From contig JBANAY010000003.1 in the NCBI GenBank assembly GCA_037952775.1, positions 33,108,001 through 33,172,000 on the forward strand: 64,000 nt of DNA. The letters are read 5' to 3'. This DNA is from Clonostachys chloroleuca. Lineage: Eukaryota; Ascomycota; Sordariomycetes; Hypocreales; Bionectriaceae. The notes beneath the pieces are model-generated. The model made no database searches. It saw only the letters and a program-made list of their open reading frames with translations, and was not told the DNA's origin. Of the stretch, positions 22,661 through 34,523 are shown in pieces. A program made the position numbers and the translations under genes. Position 1 is the first letter of the stretch. Every line of letters begins with the position of its first letter.

Positions 22661-24602
22661 TTCATATCGATACGTAATTGGTGCTTAATCGGCCGTTTCC
22701 GACCGACGCGTCTGACATGACAGGCTTCGAGATGGAGGGGCGTGTGGTGTGCTATGTCTGTGTGTGTGCATGGACGGCCCAAAGAAGCCTCGTCGAACGT
22801 TTGAGATGCTGCCTACGGTGGTTTCCCAATCTCCAGGTCTCCGCCAGGGCTGCCTCCATGTTGATGTTGGTGAGGACGAGAGAAGCTTCAAGGTTTGAAC
22901 ATGATGCCTGCTCCACTCTCCAGTTGTGGGGTCCGGCCGCTGAATCTTCTAGCGCAGGAACCAACGACTTCGCTCGCGGGGCATCCTTCCGATTCTGTGC
23001 CTTTCGCCGTGGTGTTCCACATCGTGGCCAAAAGTCCTCCTAGCGCAAGGTCCCTCCCGGGCTAATTGGCTATTCATAGGACTGGGAGAATGGCCCCCAA
23101 AATGCTTGCGGTGATGGGCATCAAAAAAGAAGTTCCATCGAACGCCAGCCTGCATGGACCGTTTGCCCAGCATGCTGCAGCAGCACACCCACTTTGTGTT
23201 CAGCTTTCAATACTGTAGGTAGCTAGGGTGATATCATGCACGAGCAAGCACATTTCAAGCACACATATGCAGGCAGGCAAGGGACGTTGCATACCATTGC
23301 CATGCCATCTTCAGGTCGAAAAAGGTATCCCCTTGTACGTTCGCGTGCTGTGTATGCATGCTTGCTTGCTTCGACCGCTCGAACTAATTTCAGCCCTCGA
23401 CTCAGGGGCTGGCTTTCTCCTTCGAGCGCCTCGTCTCCGCAAGGGTTTCCCTTGTTAGACACGCAGCGCCAGACTTTGGTCGCACAAGGGAAAGACTCGA
23501 GATCTCCGGGGGTGATTCACGATGACGCTAAGTCTCTTGCGGGGACTGCTGTACTCTGCTCGGTGCCTGATTGAGGTCTTTTGATAATTACTTTGACTTC
23601 TTTCTCCTCTTCCTTGCGTACGTAGTGAATTTGGGCCCCAAGATCTTCGCATAGCACAATATCGCGCCCACTTGGGCTGGCTGCCTCCCCCAAACGACGC
23701 CAGTTTGGCGTTTCCGGCCAGATGTCCCGATGCGAACAGGTGTGGCTGTCTCGGTAAAGCCTTCAATCTCGGTAGAGGGCAGAATCACCGAGCCTAGACG
23801 TCTCTAGTGAAACTAATACATAACTCTCCATGATTTCAACGCAAATTGAAGCCGAGGCCAGCCGGATGATGAGGCCATGAATGCCACACATACCGTTGAC
23901 TCCCCAAGGATGTGGTGGGGAAAGAAACGGTCAAGTGAGATTCTCAATTTGATGTCACTGACCGAATCACTGTGCTTTCCAATTGTCTCAAAGGGCTACG
24001 GCAAGGTACGCCATCAGACCACAAGCTCGGCTGATCGATTGGGGCGGCATGTCGCAGTGACACTTGACGAAGCCTCGGGGAACTGAGACTGAACTTAGAC
24101 CGTAGTCCAGACCATACATACGTCCCTCCATTAGTCACCTGAAGTCTGGTATAGCTTAATCGCCTAATGAGGTTTCATCTTAGCTAGTATCTCCCTTAGT
24201 TGGCATATTGCAAGTTCCCATCCAGAGTTGAGTGCCGCCAGGTTATTTGCTCGGTCTGTTTATCCTCGTGACACACATGAGGCGGCAGAGACATTTGACT
24301 TACATCATCATCTGGATAGCAACGTTTCTTTCCATTTTCAGGCTCGTTTTTACTTGTTTGGGCAGCGATATCTCTCCGTCGATGAGAATTCGCTGACCAT
24401 CTATCAAATATGTCCGTGTAACAAACCTCACTACCCACATAACAGCAGTGTTTAAGAATACAATCCAAGTCTTGCCATATTTTAGATAAAACCATGGATT
24501 TTTTGGTTCTCGGTATGGATATAAAGACCAGTTTAGACAATCCCTCTCTCATCCTGAGCCAATTGTCTCTCATATATGAAGACTTCGTGCTATAGATTCC
24601 TT

Positions 24603-24954
24603 CTATCGGTAGTCAAGGCCTTCCTGCTTCTCCTTGAACATATCGCCGACTGTGGAAGGCGGTTTCTAGTTAAGTTAGTTCAATATCGCTCTGGGGGCCA
24701 GTACCTTAGCCAGGTTTTGCATAGAAAACGAGACATAGCAGGCTTTTCGACACTCGATCAGGGGCATTGGCCAGTTATAATCAGTGTCCAAGAACAGGGC
24801 GTTTCTTGATGACCCAGAGCGTGAACTCGTCGTATTTTGCATTCGGTTTCTCTTTCTGTTGTTCCCTGTTGAGCACTGGGGGTTTCTCTACATAGCTGGT
24901 GCAGAACGCCTTGAAGACACTCGGGTTCATATGAATGAGAACCGGGTAGGACAT
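24603..24954 (-). pseudogene. Possible small or decayed gene, function unknown
   Basis: An ATG at 24954 opens a coding-like frame (MSYPVLIHMNPSVFKAF...) that runs to KYDEFTLWVIK. It then continues in the next frame as NALFLDTDYNWPMPLIEC after one extra base in the T run at 24802-24804. A possible 39-nt intron (24666-24704, GT-AG with CTAAC) leads to PPSTVGDMFKEKQEGLDYR and a stop at 24603. The residues look protein-like and are not low complexity, but I recognise no family. The intron is shorter than normal for these fungi and the frame is broken. It may be a relic, a gene with a consensus error, or chance. Confidence 0.25.
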
Positions 24955-25146
24955 TCATATCAATATGATACATGGCATTTGTTAAGCTTAGCTATTGGGA
25001 GTATCTGGTTACCCATCATGGAACACTAGCCCCAGGAAGTTGATATTCCACAGCCTCGGGTCATGGGCTGTTGACCGAGGACACTCAAGAGTCAGAGAAC
25101 CCTTGTAAATGAAAATAAGTTTCAATGTACACCAATCAGACTATTT

Positions 25147-25482
25147 TTGTTTTGCAATTGTCTTCTTTTGAGGCATACGGGATCGAATTGGGTTGCTCTT
25201 AAGGGAAACGTTGTGCAAGAGACAAACTTGGGACAGGAGCAACTCAGCGAGATCTTGACCTTATTTAACTTTACAGTCAAGAATACCATGTTTGAGCAAC
25301 CATTTTCTATCCACATAACCGATTTTAAGATTAATCAAGTGCGTATAGTATATTCAGTACCATATTCTGAGTTTTCATTTTGGTTCAGATTCTGTCAAAC
25401 GGTGTCGACGGAGAGTATCACTCCAGGGTAGGTGATTTCCAGCACAACCCCACCTTTCAACAATCCACCATAGAATGAGGGA
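25147..25482 (+). pseudogene. Possible coding remnant, function unknown
   Basis: A plus-strand frame without an ATG gives protein-like sequence (VALKGNVVQETNLGQEQL, then NTMFEQPFSIHITDFKINQ). A plausible GT-AG intron at 25339-25388 then splices to ILSNGVDGEYHSRVGDFQ and a stop near 25480. No start codon or upstream exon could be fixed, and no domain is recognised. It sits in the low-GC patch next to the tandem FolB gene, so it may be the 3' end of a decayed gene. Confidence 0.22.
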
Positions 25483-25652
25483 TGTTGAATGCCATCAAGG
25501 TTTTGCGCATCTCGAACATCATATTTCTCATAACGGGCACTAAACTCACCTCTAGAGACCCATAAAGTCTTCTAGAGTCTATATGTGATTCTATACCCGC
25601 CGAATCATCAGTCAACTGAAGGCATTAGGCGTTCTGAGCGTAATACCCCACC

Positions 25653-26610
25653 ATGTCCGAGAGCCTTCAAACCGCCTGGGAGACGCAGGTTGCTGCTGGA
25701 GAGCCCGCGGCGACAATCAAGCTGCAGAATCTCCAGGTCATCGTCAAGGGCCCGAAGGACTCCTGGGGACGAGTCAACCAGCCTCTCCCAGCCCTGGTAT
25801 CGGCCGAGATCTCCAAGGGAACTACCTTTTCGGACTCTGCTGCGGGGGATTCAGTATGCTCTGATACTGTTCACTATGGACTTTTGAGCAAACACCTGCA
25901 GAAGATATTTTCCGGCTTTGACACTCGCCCAGAAGGCTGGCAGCTCTCAGACCTGCTCGAGTCCGTATGGGCACAACTCACTGGGTTCCAACTAATCAAA
26001 ACAGAAAGCCCCGAGCCAGCTTCACAGGCGTTCCTGGAGAGCTCTTCATTCCAGCATCTTAAAGTCACAATACACCTACCCAAGGCGTCACTGCTAGGCA
26101 ATGGCGCGAGCCTGACTGGGTCGGCTTCGATGGCCGGAGGGGTGCCTCAGTCACGAGCAAGGGTCCTCAGAATTCACGATCTAAGAATTCCCACATTGAT
26201 CGGGGTGAACGAACATGAAAAGAAGCAGAGGCAGATTGTGATCGCAAACGTTGAGGTTGAGAAATGGGCAGCCCGAGAGGACGGGTACGGTCTGCTGGAA
26301 GATGTCATAATCAAGGTCAGAACCACCACCCCTCGTCTGGAATTGCAAACTCATATAGAAGCTGAGCATAATCTTGTATTGACTTTCCCCCCTGCTCTAG
26401 ACTATGAGCGACTCATCGCTGGAGACACTCGAAGCTTTGGTGGATGTTATCGCCACACAAATCACCAAACACCTAAACACCACCTACCCGTCTGAAGCGG
26501 CCAACGGTTGGAAACTCAAGATCAGTCTTGAGAAGCCAGTCGCAGTTCCCTTTGCGGATGCTCCTTGTGTGGAGATACGTGTTGATACCCGACATGTACG
26601 CATACCCTAA
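25653..26610 (+). CDS. Tandem FolB-domain (dihydroneopterin aldolase-like) protein
   Basis: Two exons, 25653-26315 and 26401-26610, give 290 residues. There are two FolB/T-fold units. The first spans about 20-95 (IKLQNLQVIVKGPKDSWGR...SDTVHYGLLSKHL). The second spans about 170-285 (VLRIHDLRIPTLIGVNEHEK, then MSDSSLETLEALVDVIATQI after the intron). Dihydroneopterin aldolase cleaves dihydroneopterin in folate synthesis. Yeast Fol1 has the same paired FolB units fused to HPPK and DHPS, but neither is encoded downstream here. The second unit keeps the IGVNEHEK loop; the first is divergent. The intron donor is GTCAGA, weaker than usual, but it is the only join that restores SSLETLEAL in frame. It may be a stand-alone paralogue rather than the folate enzyme itself. 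Confidence 0.8.
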
Positions 26611-26773
26611 ATCTTGGGTTTCGTGGAAGATATTTGGGTAGACAGAGTACCTAGGACCCCAGCCATGTCAGAGAACAGGCGGGCCACAACAAAAAGATGG
26701 AAGGCGGGTTGATTGAAGTTTCGATACAAATGGGTTTGGAACCGCTACCAGCGGACGGACTGCCCTGGTGCTT

Positions 26774-27515
26774 TCAAGCATCCGACCTGGGAGGAGTTAA
26801 TGGCAAGTCCCCGCTCGTTACTTGTCGAACGAAGTCCGGATCAGGGTCGAATAGCATAATGTGGATGTGCTCAACCGAGTGAACCGATTTCAAACTTGTC
26901 CAGTTCCTGAACCACCTCACCTTTGAGTTATTGTTAGCCTTCATATCATCAGAAAATCATGTGCAATACGACTTCACATACGTGTCCCTCTTTTAGATGT
27001 CGAGAGAAAGTTTCATATACGAATTTCCCAATCTGCTCCTGGCCCTCCGAGTTGAGCCTGCCAGTCGCGGGGTCATCCTGGAATACAAACTTCGTCCAGA
27101 CGACAAGATGGACGATACGATTGTCAATGCCGTATGGCCAGTCGTTGTGCAGGATTTTATAATCCTCTTGATACTCGAATGGGCCACCTTTGGGTTTGAC
27201 GGGTTCCTCCCATTGCAATCGTTCCCGTAGCATGAAGTTGGTGACACTTCCATACCTCTGTATCAACTCATGCATGTAAGCCCTGTATCGCCGTAGATCG
27301 GATGGCAGCCGCTGGAAATGAGCCAGTGTCATTTCATCGACGAATTGGCAGACCTGATCCCAGGTCTGGATCTCGTATTGAGAGTCCGGGGTTGACAGAA
27401 TCCCCACATCCTTGTCGCTTAGGTTGAGGAGGTAGTTGGGACATGCCTCCGTGTGGTCCTTGTCGGGCACATTCATGTTCCAATAAGGAACACGCACACA
27501 ACCCTTCAACGTCAT
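26774..27515 (-). CDS. DUF3605 protein (GlcNAc-induced Gig1-like)
   Basis: Two exons, 27515-26982 and 26920-26774, joined at GH-VRWFRNW, give 226 residues. Family landmarks are VPYWNMNVP near the start, GILSTPDSQYEIQTWDQV, LPSDLRRYRAYMHELIQRYG, HNDWPYGID, VVWTKF and the C-terminal WTSLKSVHSVEHIHIMLF. This is the DUF3605 family, whose Candida member Gig1 is induced by N-acetylglucosamine. The biochemical role is unknown. No signal peptide or membrane segment is seen, so it is probably cytosolic. The 61-nt intron has a GTATGT donor. It faces the FolB gene tail to tail, with 163 bp between stop codons. Confidence 0.85.
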
Positions 27516-29482
27516 TTCCTCGAACCCGTATGGCGGCTATCAACTCTGGGGAATGAGATCTGTTGCTTTGGATCTGGCGGCAGGGCAAAAACAAGGTGTG
27601 AGGGACCTAATTCGGGAACAGATCGTAAGAGGTTGTCACATGGAGGTTGGTTGTCTTAGCAAGCAAGGAAGGCACGATGAAGGACATCCCGGGAAATGGA
27701 ATCCAACTGACCGCCCAGCAGGTCGGTGAGGCCTCGCTTTGGGCGAAAGTCGGATAGGAGGGATGACAGGGGGCACACATGAGCACAAGGAAGAACCTTG
27801 CCAGTTTGCAGGTATTACTGGATATATTATTATGGTTCTGATGAAGAGGGAGCGGCTCGGTTGACCGCTACACGGTATCGCAGGCCGTAACCGGTAGCTG
27901 TCTGACAAGCGACCCGTTGTGGCAAGGTTGAACGGTCGGGTCTCAGTTTTGACACATCCAAGTGGCTTGATACGATGCCTCTGAATATAGACTATCGTGA
28001 GGAGAGACCAAGACACTAGGAGACTTTCCTGGCGTTGGGCGTGCCTTTTTTTATGCATGCCGACAACTCCAGCGAGCGAGTGCAGCGTGCAGATCTGTGC
28101 GTTAGCGGTGCCACAAGTTTGTTCACCAAAAAAGAGCGCTAAAACATGGTTCGTCGAGGCGTCAGACCAAGTCAAGAGGGTTCACTGATGGTTCCAATCT
28201 GGATCAATCTGGCAAATCTGGTTGATGGGCCGCCAATCACGTATTGTCCGTTATCATCGCTTAGCCTCTTGTTCCTCTCTCGGAACACCGACAGCATAAG
28301 TAGTGCTGGTATGCAACACCCTACCTACCCCTGAGCCATTTCTTTTCCTTCACAGCTCACCCATGAGCCAATGCGACTGCCACGTGCCGAGATAGGAGGC
28401 ATATCAAATAGCATCGGCGGTATTTATACGCAGCGTCCCGTTGACAATGGCTGTCAACTGCAGAAAAGGGATGCTATTTGTTGGTGATAATGACTCATGG
28501 GGAACATTATGTGCCTGATTGGTAGAAAAAACTGGTAGTTCCGACATCTGGCTACGTTGAATCCCGGCGGTTTGCCCGGTTGCCACCTCATCGTTCTGAT
28601 CCCGGCGATGATAGCCCAATACGTAGCAGATCTTTCGTAATGTTGACGATGGCAACTTTCTTTTTTTTGTCCCCATCGTAGTGACCAACTATTCTCCCCG
28701 ACTTACCAACCTGGGACGTAGTAGCAACGTACCCGCCACAGGGTAAGCTGGCACCGAAGAGGTAGTTTGCCCCTATTATCTGGCTGCTCAAGATACTAGC
28801 CAGTGATAGTGCCTAAATTGCGTGGAGGGCGGCATTGGTGGCGTCCATTGCCACACGATGGTGTCTACTAGGAAGGGCGTTGGCCTGGCTCTGGTGGGTA
28901 ACGATGGGCAATAGTGGGGTCCGGAGCTCGTTGTCGCGAGAATCAGAAATTACGGCAATCAACGATGATGGGGGTCAATAAAACGGCCTTAAACCGTGAT
29001 TGCCCCCTCGGACAGGTTCTCGTATTCTTGCTCTGCTTCACCCTTCACCTCCAAGGCTTCTTTCGGCGTCGTATTGCTCCTAGGACGATTGAGCATGTGA
29101 GTTGCATCCGTTGTGGTTTCCCCTACACCGATGGTGGTGATGGCGTCAGGGGTGATCAAAGCTCCTTGACGTCAAACACAATCTTGCTGCCAAACCGCTT
29201 TCCACGGGCTGCGTTTTTCTAACAGGGATCTGCAGCTGTTCAGAAAAGGGAGGAGAGCTCTTGCACCCCGCTATTTCGCCCCAACACCCAAAACTTCCTC
29301 TTGCCTGGAAGACAGCGACTACTCGCTCTGCTATCTTACAGTGTCTGCCCCGCCTTCCATCTTGCCCAACGAACCTTGTCTCGGCACCGACATCCTAATC
29401 GCGAGCCAGTCTCGACCCCTCACGCTCCAGACTCATTCTTGCATCGCTCTCTAGGCAAATCCAGCTCTAAACCACCTTCACA
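27516..29482. other. Intergenic, divergent promoters of DUF3605 gene and UGP1
   Basis: Two kilobases separate divergent genes. The right part holds the UGP1 leader (about 29230-29482) and a perfect CRE. A 179-codon minus-strand open frame at 27636-28175 has no domain and is not called. Confidence 0.55.
29167..29174. promoter_or_regulatory. Perfect CRE (TGACGTCA)
   Basis: A full palindromic CREB/ATF site, extended to TTGACGTCAA at 29166-29175, lies about 310 bp upstream of the UGP1 start codon. It is the only exact copy I found in the window. Binding by a bZIP factor is inferred from the motif. Confidence 0.4.
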
Positions 29483-31782
29483 ATGGCATCCGCAATTAAG
29501 AGTGCGCTGCCGTCGCACCTCAAGGCGGACGATGCAGAGGCCACCTTTGCTTCAAGACACCATGGAAAGACTCGCAGCCACATGGCAAGTAGACCCCCAA
29601 TCTTTACCCATAATTGCCCCTCAAAGACGTTCTTTGATTTATGATCGTATTCTCCCCCCCCTCGTGTGGAATGATCTGCCCTGGCCGTCTCCCAAATACC
29701 GTACCTACGCCTATCGAAGAGGGGTAACTGCCCTAGAAGCCGTTGCAAAGTTCATTCCTTCACCGCAGCGTGGTGGGGTAGCAAAACTCGCTTTGGGCTT
29801 TTCCTCGACGAGGCGAGCCACCTGGAGGCTTGACTACGAGAACGAGCGGTGCGGTACTCTTGGAGACATTTAGAGCTGGTCTTGAAGACAATAGTTCTAG
29901 AGACAATGGCAACTGGCCCTGGGCAGATTATTGTTCACAATATTTTCTGGGTTCGCCCCATTACCCCTCAGCCGAGCTTCACGGGGCGCTCAGTTGGCGA
30001 ACAAATTGGCTGAGCCATGAGAGAGGGCATGTTGCGAGCAAACTCCAGGTCCAAATCACAATGGCCATCCTCTAATATTTTTACACCCTCATCCTGCGAG
30101 TTTTATTCAATCCCGCCCTGAAGCGCCTGTCGCGATGTCTAGAGTCCTCCCACCCGCCCAACCACCGATAATTGATCAATGTTTGGGAAATCAGTTCTAA
30201 CAAGTTCTACAGGCTTTCGAGAACACCTCCACCAATGTCGCCGCCGCTCAGATGCGCAACTCCCTGACAAGCCTTGCCGAGACGGTCAAGGACCCCGAGC
30301 AGAAGAAGGTTAGCTGATAGCACTATTGAGGAAAGCTGATGGTATGCTGACTTGGTAAATTCAGCTCTTCGATACTGAGATGGACAACTTCTTTGCTCTC
30401 TTCCGCCGATACCTTAACGACAAGGCTAAGGGAAATGCTGTGTAAGTCTGTTTCTGGGCTGGGGAGCGAGACGGTAGGCTGACACATTCTAGCGACTGGG
30501 ACCGTATTGCCCCTCCTGCCCAGGGCCAGGTCGTCGACTACGAGGATCTCGCCAACACCGAAGCCGTCCAGTTCCTCAACAAGCTTGCTGTTTTGAAGCT
30601 GAACGGTGGTCTCGGTACTTCCATGGGTTGTGTTGGCCCCAAGTCCGTGATTGAGGTCCGTGATGGCATGTCCTTCCTCGACCTTTCCGTGCGACAAATC
30701 GAGTACCTCAACCGCACGTACGACGTCAACGTCCCCTTCATTCTGATGAACTCCTTCAACACCAACGACGACACTGCTGCTATCATCAAGAAGTACGAGG
30801 GCCACAACGTGGACATCCTCACATTCAACCAGTCCCGATACCCACGAATTTACAAGGACTCTCTTTTGCCTGTCCCCAAGAGCTTCGATTCTTCCATCAA
30901 CGAGTGGTACCCTCCCGGCCACGGTGATGTTTTCGAGTCGCTTTACAACTCTGGAATCCTCGACAAGCTCATCGAGCGAGGCATCGAGATTGTGTTCTTG
31001 TCCAACGTGGACAACCTGGGTGCTGTTGTTGACCTGCGCATCTTGCAGCACATGATTGAGACCAAGTCCGAGTACATCATGGAGTTGACCAACAAGACGA
31101 AGGCTGACGTCAAGGGTGGTACCATCATCGACTACGAGGGCTCTTCCGCCTGCTGGAAATTGCCCAGGTCCCCAAGGAGCACGTGAACGAGTTCAAGTCC
31201 ATCAAGAAGTTCAAGTACTTCAACACCAACAACATTTGGCTGAACCTGAAGGCCATCAAGCGTGTCGTGGAGAACGACGAGCTTGGCATGGAGATTATCC
31301 CCAACGGCAAGACAATCCCCGGCGACAAGAAGGGCGAGTCTGACATCAGCATTCTTCAGCTGGAAACCGCCGTCGGTGCTGCCATTCGTCACTTCAACAA
31401 CGCCCACGGTGTGAATGTGCCCCGCCGTCGGTTCCTTCCAGTCAAGACATGCTCTGATCTTATGCTGGTGAAGTCCGATCTGTACACCCTCAAGCATGGT
31501 CAGCTCCAGATGAGCGCCGCCCGGTTTGGCGATGCGCCCCTCATCAAGCTCGGCGGTGACTTCAAGAAGGTGTCCGACTTCCAAAAGCGCATCCCTTCCA
31601 TCCCCAAGGTTCTTGAGCTTGACCATCTGACTATCACCGGTGCTGTCAACCTTGGCCGCGGAGTCACACTCAAGGGTACTGTCATCATTGTGGCTACCGA
31701 GGGTAGCACAATTGACATCCCACCCGGTTCCATCCTCGAGAACGTGGTTGTCCAGGGTTCCCTGAGACTCCTGGAGCACTAA
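29483..31782 (+). CDS. UGP1: UTP-glucose-1-phosphate uridylyltransferase (frameshift in consensus)
   Basis: Cytosolic enzyme making UDP-glucose from UTP and glucose-1-phosphate, the precursor of wall glucans, glycogen and trehalose. Exons are 29483-29584, 30213-30308, 30365-30441 and 30493-31782, giving about 521 residues, the normal length. The nucleotide-binding signature is [17 protein letters not shown]. Other strong blocks are [43 protein letters not shown] and the C-terminal left-handed helix repeats ending QGSLRLLEH. One base is missing at about 31144 between DYEG and the next block, which would truncate the protein as written. The gene is expected to be essential, so a consensus error is the simplest reading. 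The first intron uses a GC donor and is long. Aspergillus calls the gene galF. Confidence 0.95.
29585..30212 (+). other. UGP1 intron 1, GC-AG type
   Basis: Exon 1 ends at codon ATG (29582-29584), followed by GCAAGT, and the acceptor is CTACAG at 30207-30212. The family's conserved reading across the join (KTRSHM then AFENTSTN) requires this GC donor. At 628 nt it is about ten times longer than other introns in the gene. Confidence 0.8.
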
Positions 31783-32301
31783 GTGTGCTGTTTGTTTATT
31801 TGTTTATTTTCTTCTTTTTTTGACCACTATCATTCTTTACTTCTACCTAATTAATACTCTTTGCATGCCAGAGCGGCACAAACAGACGGCTAGGGATGGT
31901 CATGATATGCCGATCTCGGCTCAGAACAAACAAACGGCAAATGGAATGGAGGCAACTTAAAATACGGGCCGGGGATGGTGGTGTGGCTTAGCCCGTCCCC
32001 GCGCGAGGCGATGACAAACGGTTGCAAGTGTCTGGATCAAAAATAACTCTTTGGGACTCGATTTTACATCGACACTATCTATGTAAGGGTGTGCCAGACG
32101 AAGCTATAATCTGATCCTTTGGAGCGAAATTCATGCGTTGTGCTTCTGTGACATGCAAGCGCTTTGGCGGAGCTGAACAAGAGTCCCGAAAATCTCACAC
32201 ACCCAAACGACTGTGGCTTTGAGCACATCCATGGTGTTTTTGGGTTTGACTGGCTGAAACATGGCGATTCCTCTCACGATTAATTGTTTGCTAGGCAGTA
32301 A

Positions 32302-32327
32302 GTAGCATAGTATCGTAGCATAGTATC
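32302..32327. repeat. Two perfect tandem copies of a 13-bp unit
   Basis: GTAGCATAGTATC occurs at 32302-32314 and again at 32315-32327. It lies in the spacer after UGP1. Origin by slippage is likely; no function is evident. Confidence 0.85.
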
Positions 32328-34523
32328 GAAACGCAGGAAACGTGTCAAAAAAGCAAATGGGTTACATTGACCCAGCAATGATGTGCGCACTTGAGACCCT
32401 ATGCAGCAAAATATTGAATCTGCTGCTGCACGTTACGTAGTCTGCCTGCATTGATGCCATAAGCGCCATGATCTAGGCTTTCCCAGAGAGCATAGTCTGG
32501 CCATCGAGGTCGAACTAGCGAACGGGGCAACACTGTATTTGGTGGGCCTGGATCGGGAAGAACCAACAGTCATCCGTCGTAAAAAGCCGCGAAAGCACAG
32601 ATGGGGGGTGCCATGGACCATGGGGAGACGTAAGCACTGGAAGGCGGAGTGGATTAAGACATCGTGAGCTGTGCTGCTGGCTGGATGCGTGATAGCGAGA
32701 TAAAAGACGACGTCGCGGCTGGGGAGCTAGATGGAGGCTGATCTCAATGGCGGCGTTTTTAGGGCGGTCCTAGAGGCAAAAGCCGGGTGAGGCCTCGTTG
32801 CTACGATGATGGTGTTGAGCCATAGCCTGGGGTGGGCAGTGGGTTAGTGGTAGCGCGGCCCTCGCTGGGCCAATTGGCCAAAAGGGGCTCGCGAATCAGA
32901 GGAGGATGCTCCGAGTACTTCAGTGTCCACAGGGGCCCAGCCAAATGAACAAACAAATGAACGGATGGAATTCAGGCAAGAATGCCAGGCTTTTCTGGTG
33001 CGTCGGCTGGCAGTAGCGAGCCGGGCAGGCCTGGCGGTGGCAATCTCCAGAGTCTACAATTAGATTCCATAGGGCGAGCCTGGCCAGGTAAGGCCAAGCG
33101 AGACCAGGCTGGAAAATTTCCCTACTGATTTTCTGACACGCGCAGGGCAGGGCACACACTTCTGGGAGGAGGGAGAGTTTGCACCTGCAAAACCTGTCTC
33201 TGCAGCCTGCCGCCTGCACTGCCTTGGCCTGGTCGAGACGATTGTGGGCGAGGGGGGAGAGGTGGAGGGAGACCATGTGACGCTGAGAGAGGATGAACCT
33301 TGTACCAATGCTTACCGCGGCGGTGCAGCAGTGCAGTTTGGGGAAGATGCAGGGGTCAAGGGAAAGCGGGAGCTGCGGACAGGATCCCACCACCCAAGAG
33401 GGCAATTATGCAAGGATGTGATGTACATGCAGTCACTTCTGCTGGTCGAGTCGCCTGGGACGGGCCAGGATGTGAGCGCGCTGGCGGGGGCCCACCTCCA
33501 ATCTTAAAAGCAATTTTGTTTGGAGTTGCTTGCCCAGGGGTCTGTAAATTGGGAACGTCTACGCAACAAGACAGACACAGTGCGACCTTGGGGGTGGGGA
33601 AAAAGAACCATGGAAGGGCCAATGCCTCGATGGCCCAGGCCGGGACCAGAGAGAGAGGTGTGAGCACTGACGATGGTGGTGTTCTCTTTTGCCACTTGAG
33701 TTCGTTCCTGCCTCGAGTACGATCGTGATGACGAAACTGATGCGACGTTCTCGTACTGGCTAAGGAGTTGGGGATCTCGTGTCGGGCTGAACACGGCGAG
33801 CTAAGAGTGTTCATGAGGTTTGTTGATCTCGTAGATCAGGCTGGGCGGACGGACTCGTCAAGCTCGTCCTGCTTGCAGCCGGCTCTAGTACCTTGGTTGG
33901 CCTGGAGGTACCTCGCCGTAATCAAGGCCAGCAACCAGGCTAGACCTCTTGGGAGAGGTGGTCCACGGTTGGTAGTGGGAAGGCAGCCGTAGCGCGGTGC
34001 GCGGGTGCCTCGAGTCAACCAAGGTCGTGGGCAGAGGCGGGGGACCCAGGGGCGAAGACCTGATGGCTTCGCCCAAGACAGACAGGGTCGAGAGCGCCGG
34101 TGTGGTGTGCATGTGGCCGGACGGGCTTTACGTCCAGTATCGTGCTGATCCGAAAAGGTTTGGCTGCGCAGAGAATTCAGAAACTATTTAGAAAAGGTGG
34201 TGGACGCCTCGTTCTGGTGCGTCCCTCACTCTCACCCATCTGTCCTCTGTTACATCCGTCCAGTCCACCCATCGTTTCGTCCCTCCACCAGCTCTGACTT
34301 CCGTCTGGTTCTGTGTGTTGTTCTTCGACAACCCAATCTCTCAGTCTTGCCCGCTTGCCTGCTCATATAACACGGTACCACCCGTACTCATACTGTACGC
34401 TCCTACGGCCCATCACCCTTGTAAGTCTTGTCTCTTGCGCGCCCACTACCTTATCATGCCGCCCCGGGAAGCACCAATCACAGGCGCCAGGCCGCTGCAG
34501 CACCTGTCAAGACTGGCCCTTGT

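Larger units (their letters stand above)
15494..25652. other. Ten-kilobase gene-poor tract
   Basis: I find no gene with a recognisable domain over 10.2 kb. Many open frames of 60-180 codons occur on all frames but lack family signatures, intron logic and consistent codon use. The tract holds small repeats (CATC at 17493-17514, A15 at 22646-22660) and falls to roughly 40% GC over 24.1-25.6 kb, where coding-like fragments appear. Candidates for its content are promoters, long non-coding RNAs, or fast-evolving small-exon genes that cannot be seen here. Confidence 0.5.

Noticed and set aside
30323..31051. 242-codon minus-strand frame, with a similar one at 31132-31779
   Set aside because: Both are antisense to UGP1 coding sequence and have no family features.
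32838..32905. tRNA-like A-box (GGTTAGTGGTAGCGC)
   Set aside because: No matching B-box at the right distance and no acceptor stem pairing could be found.
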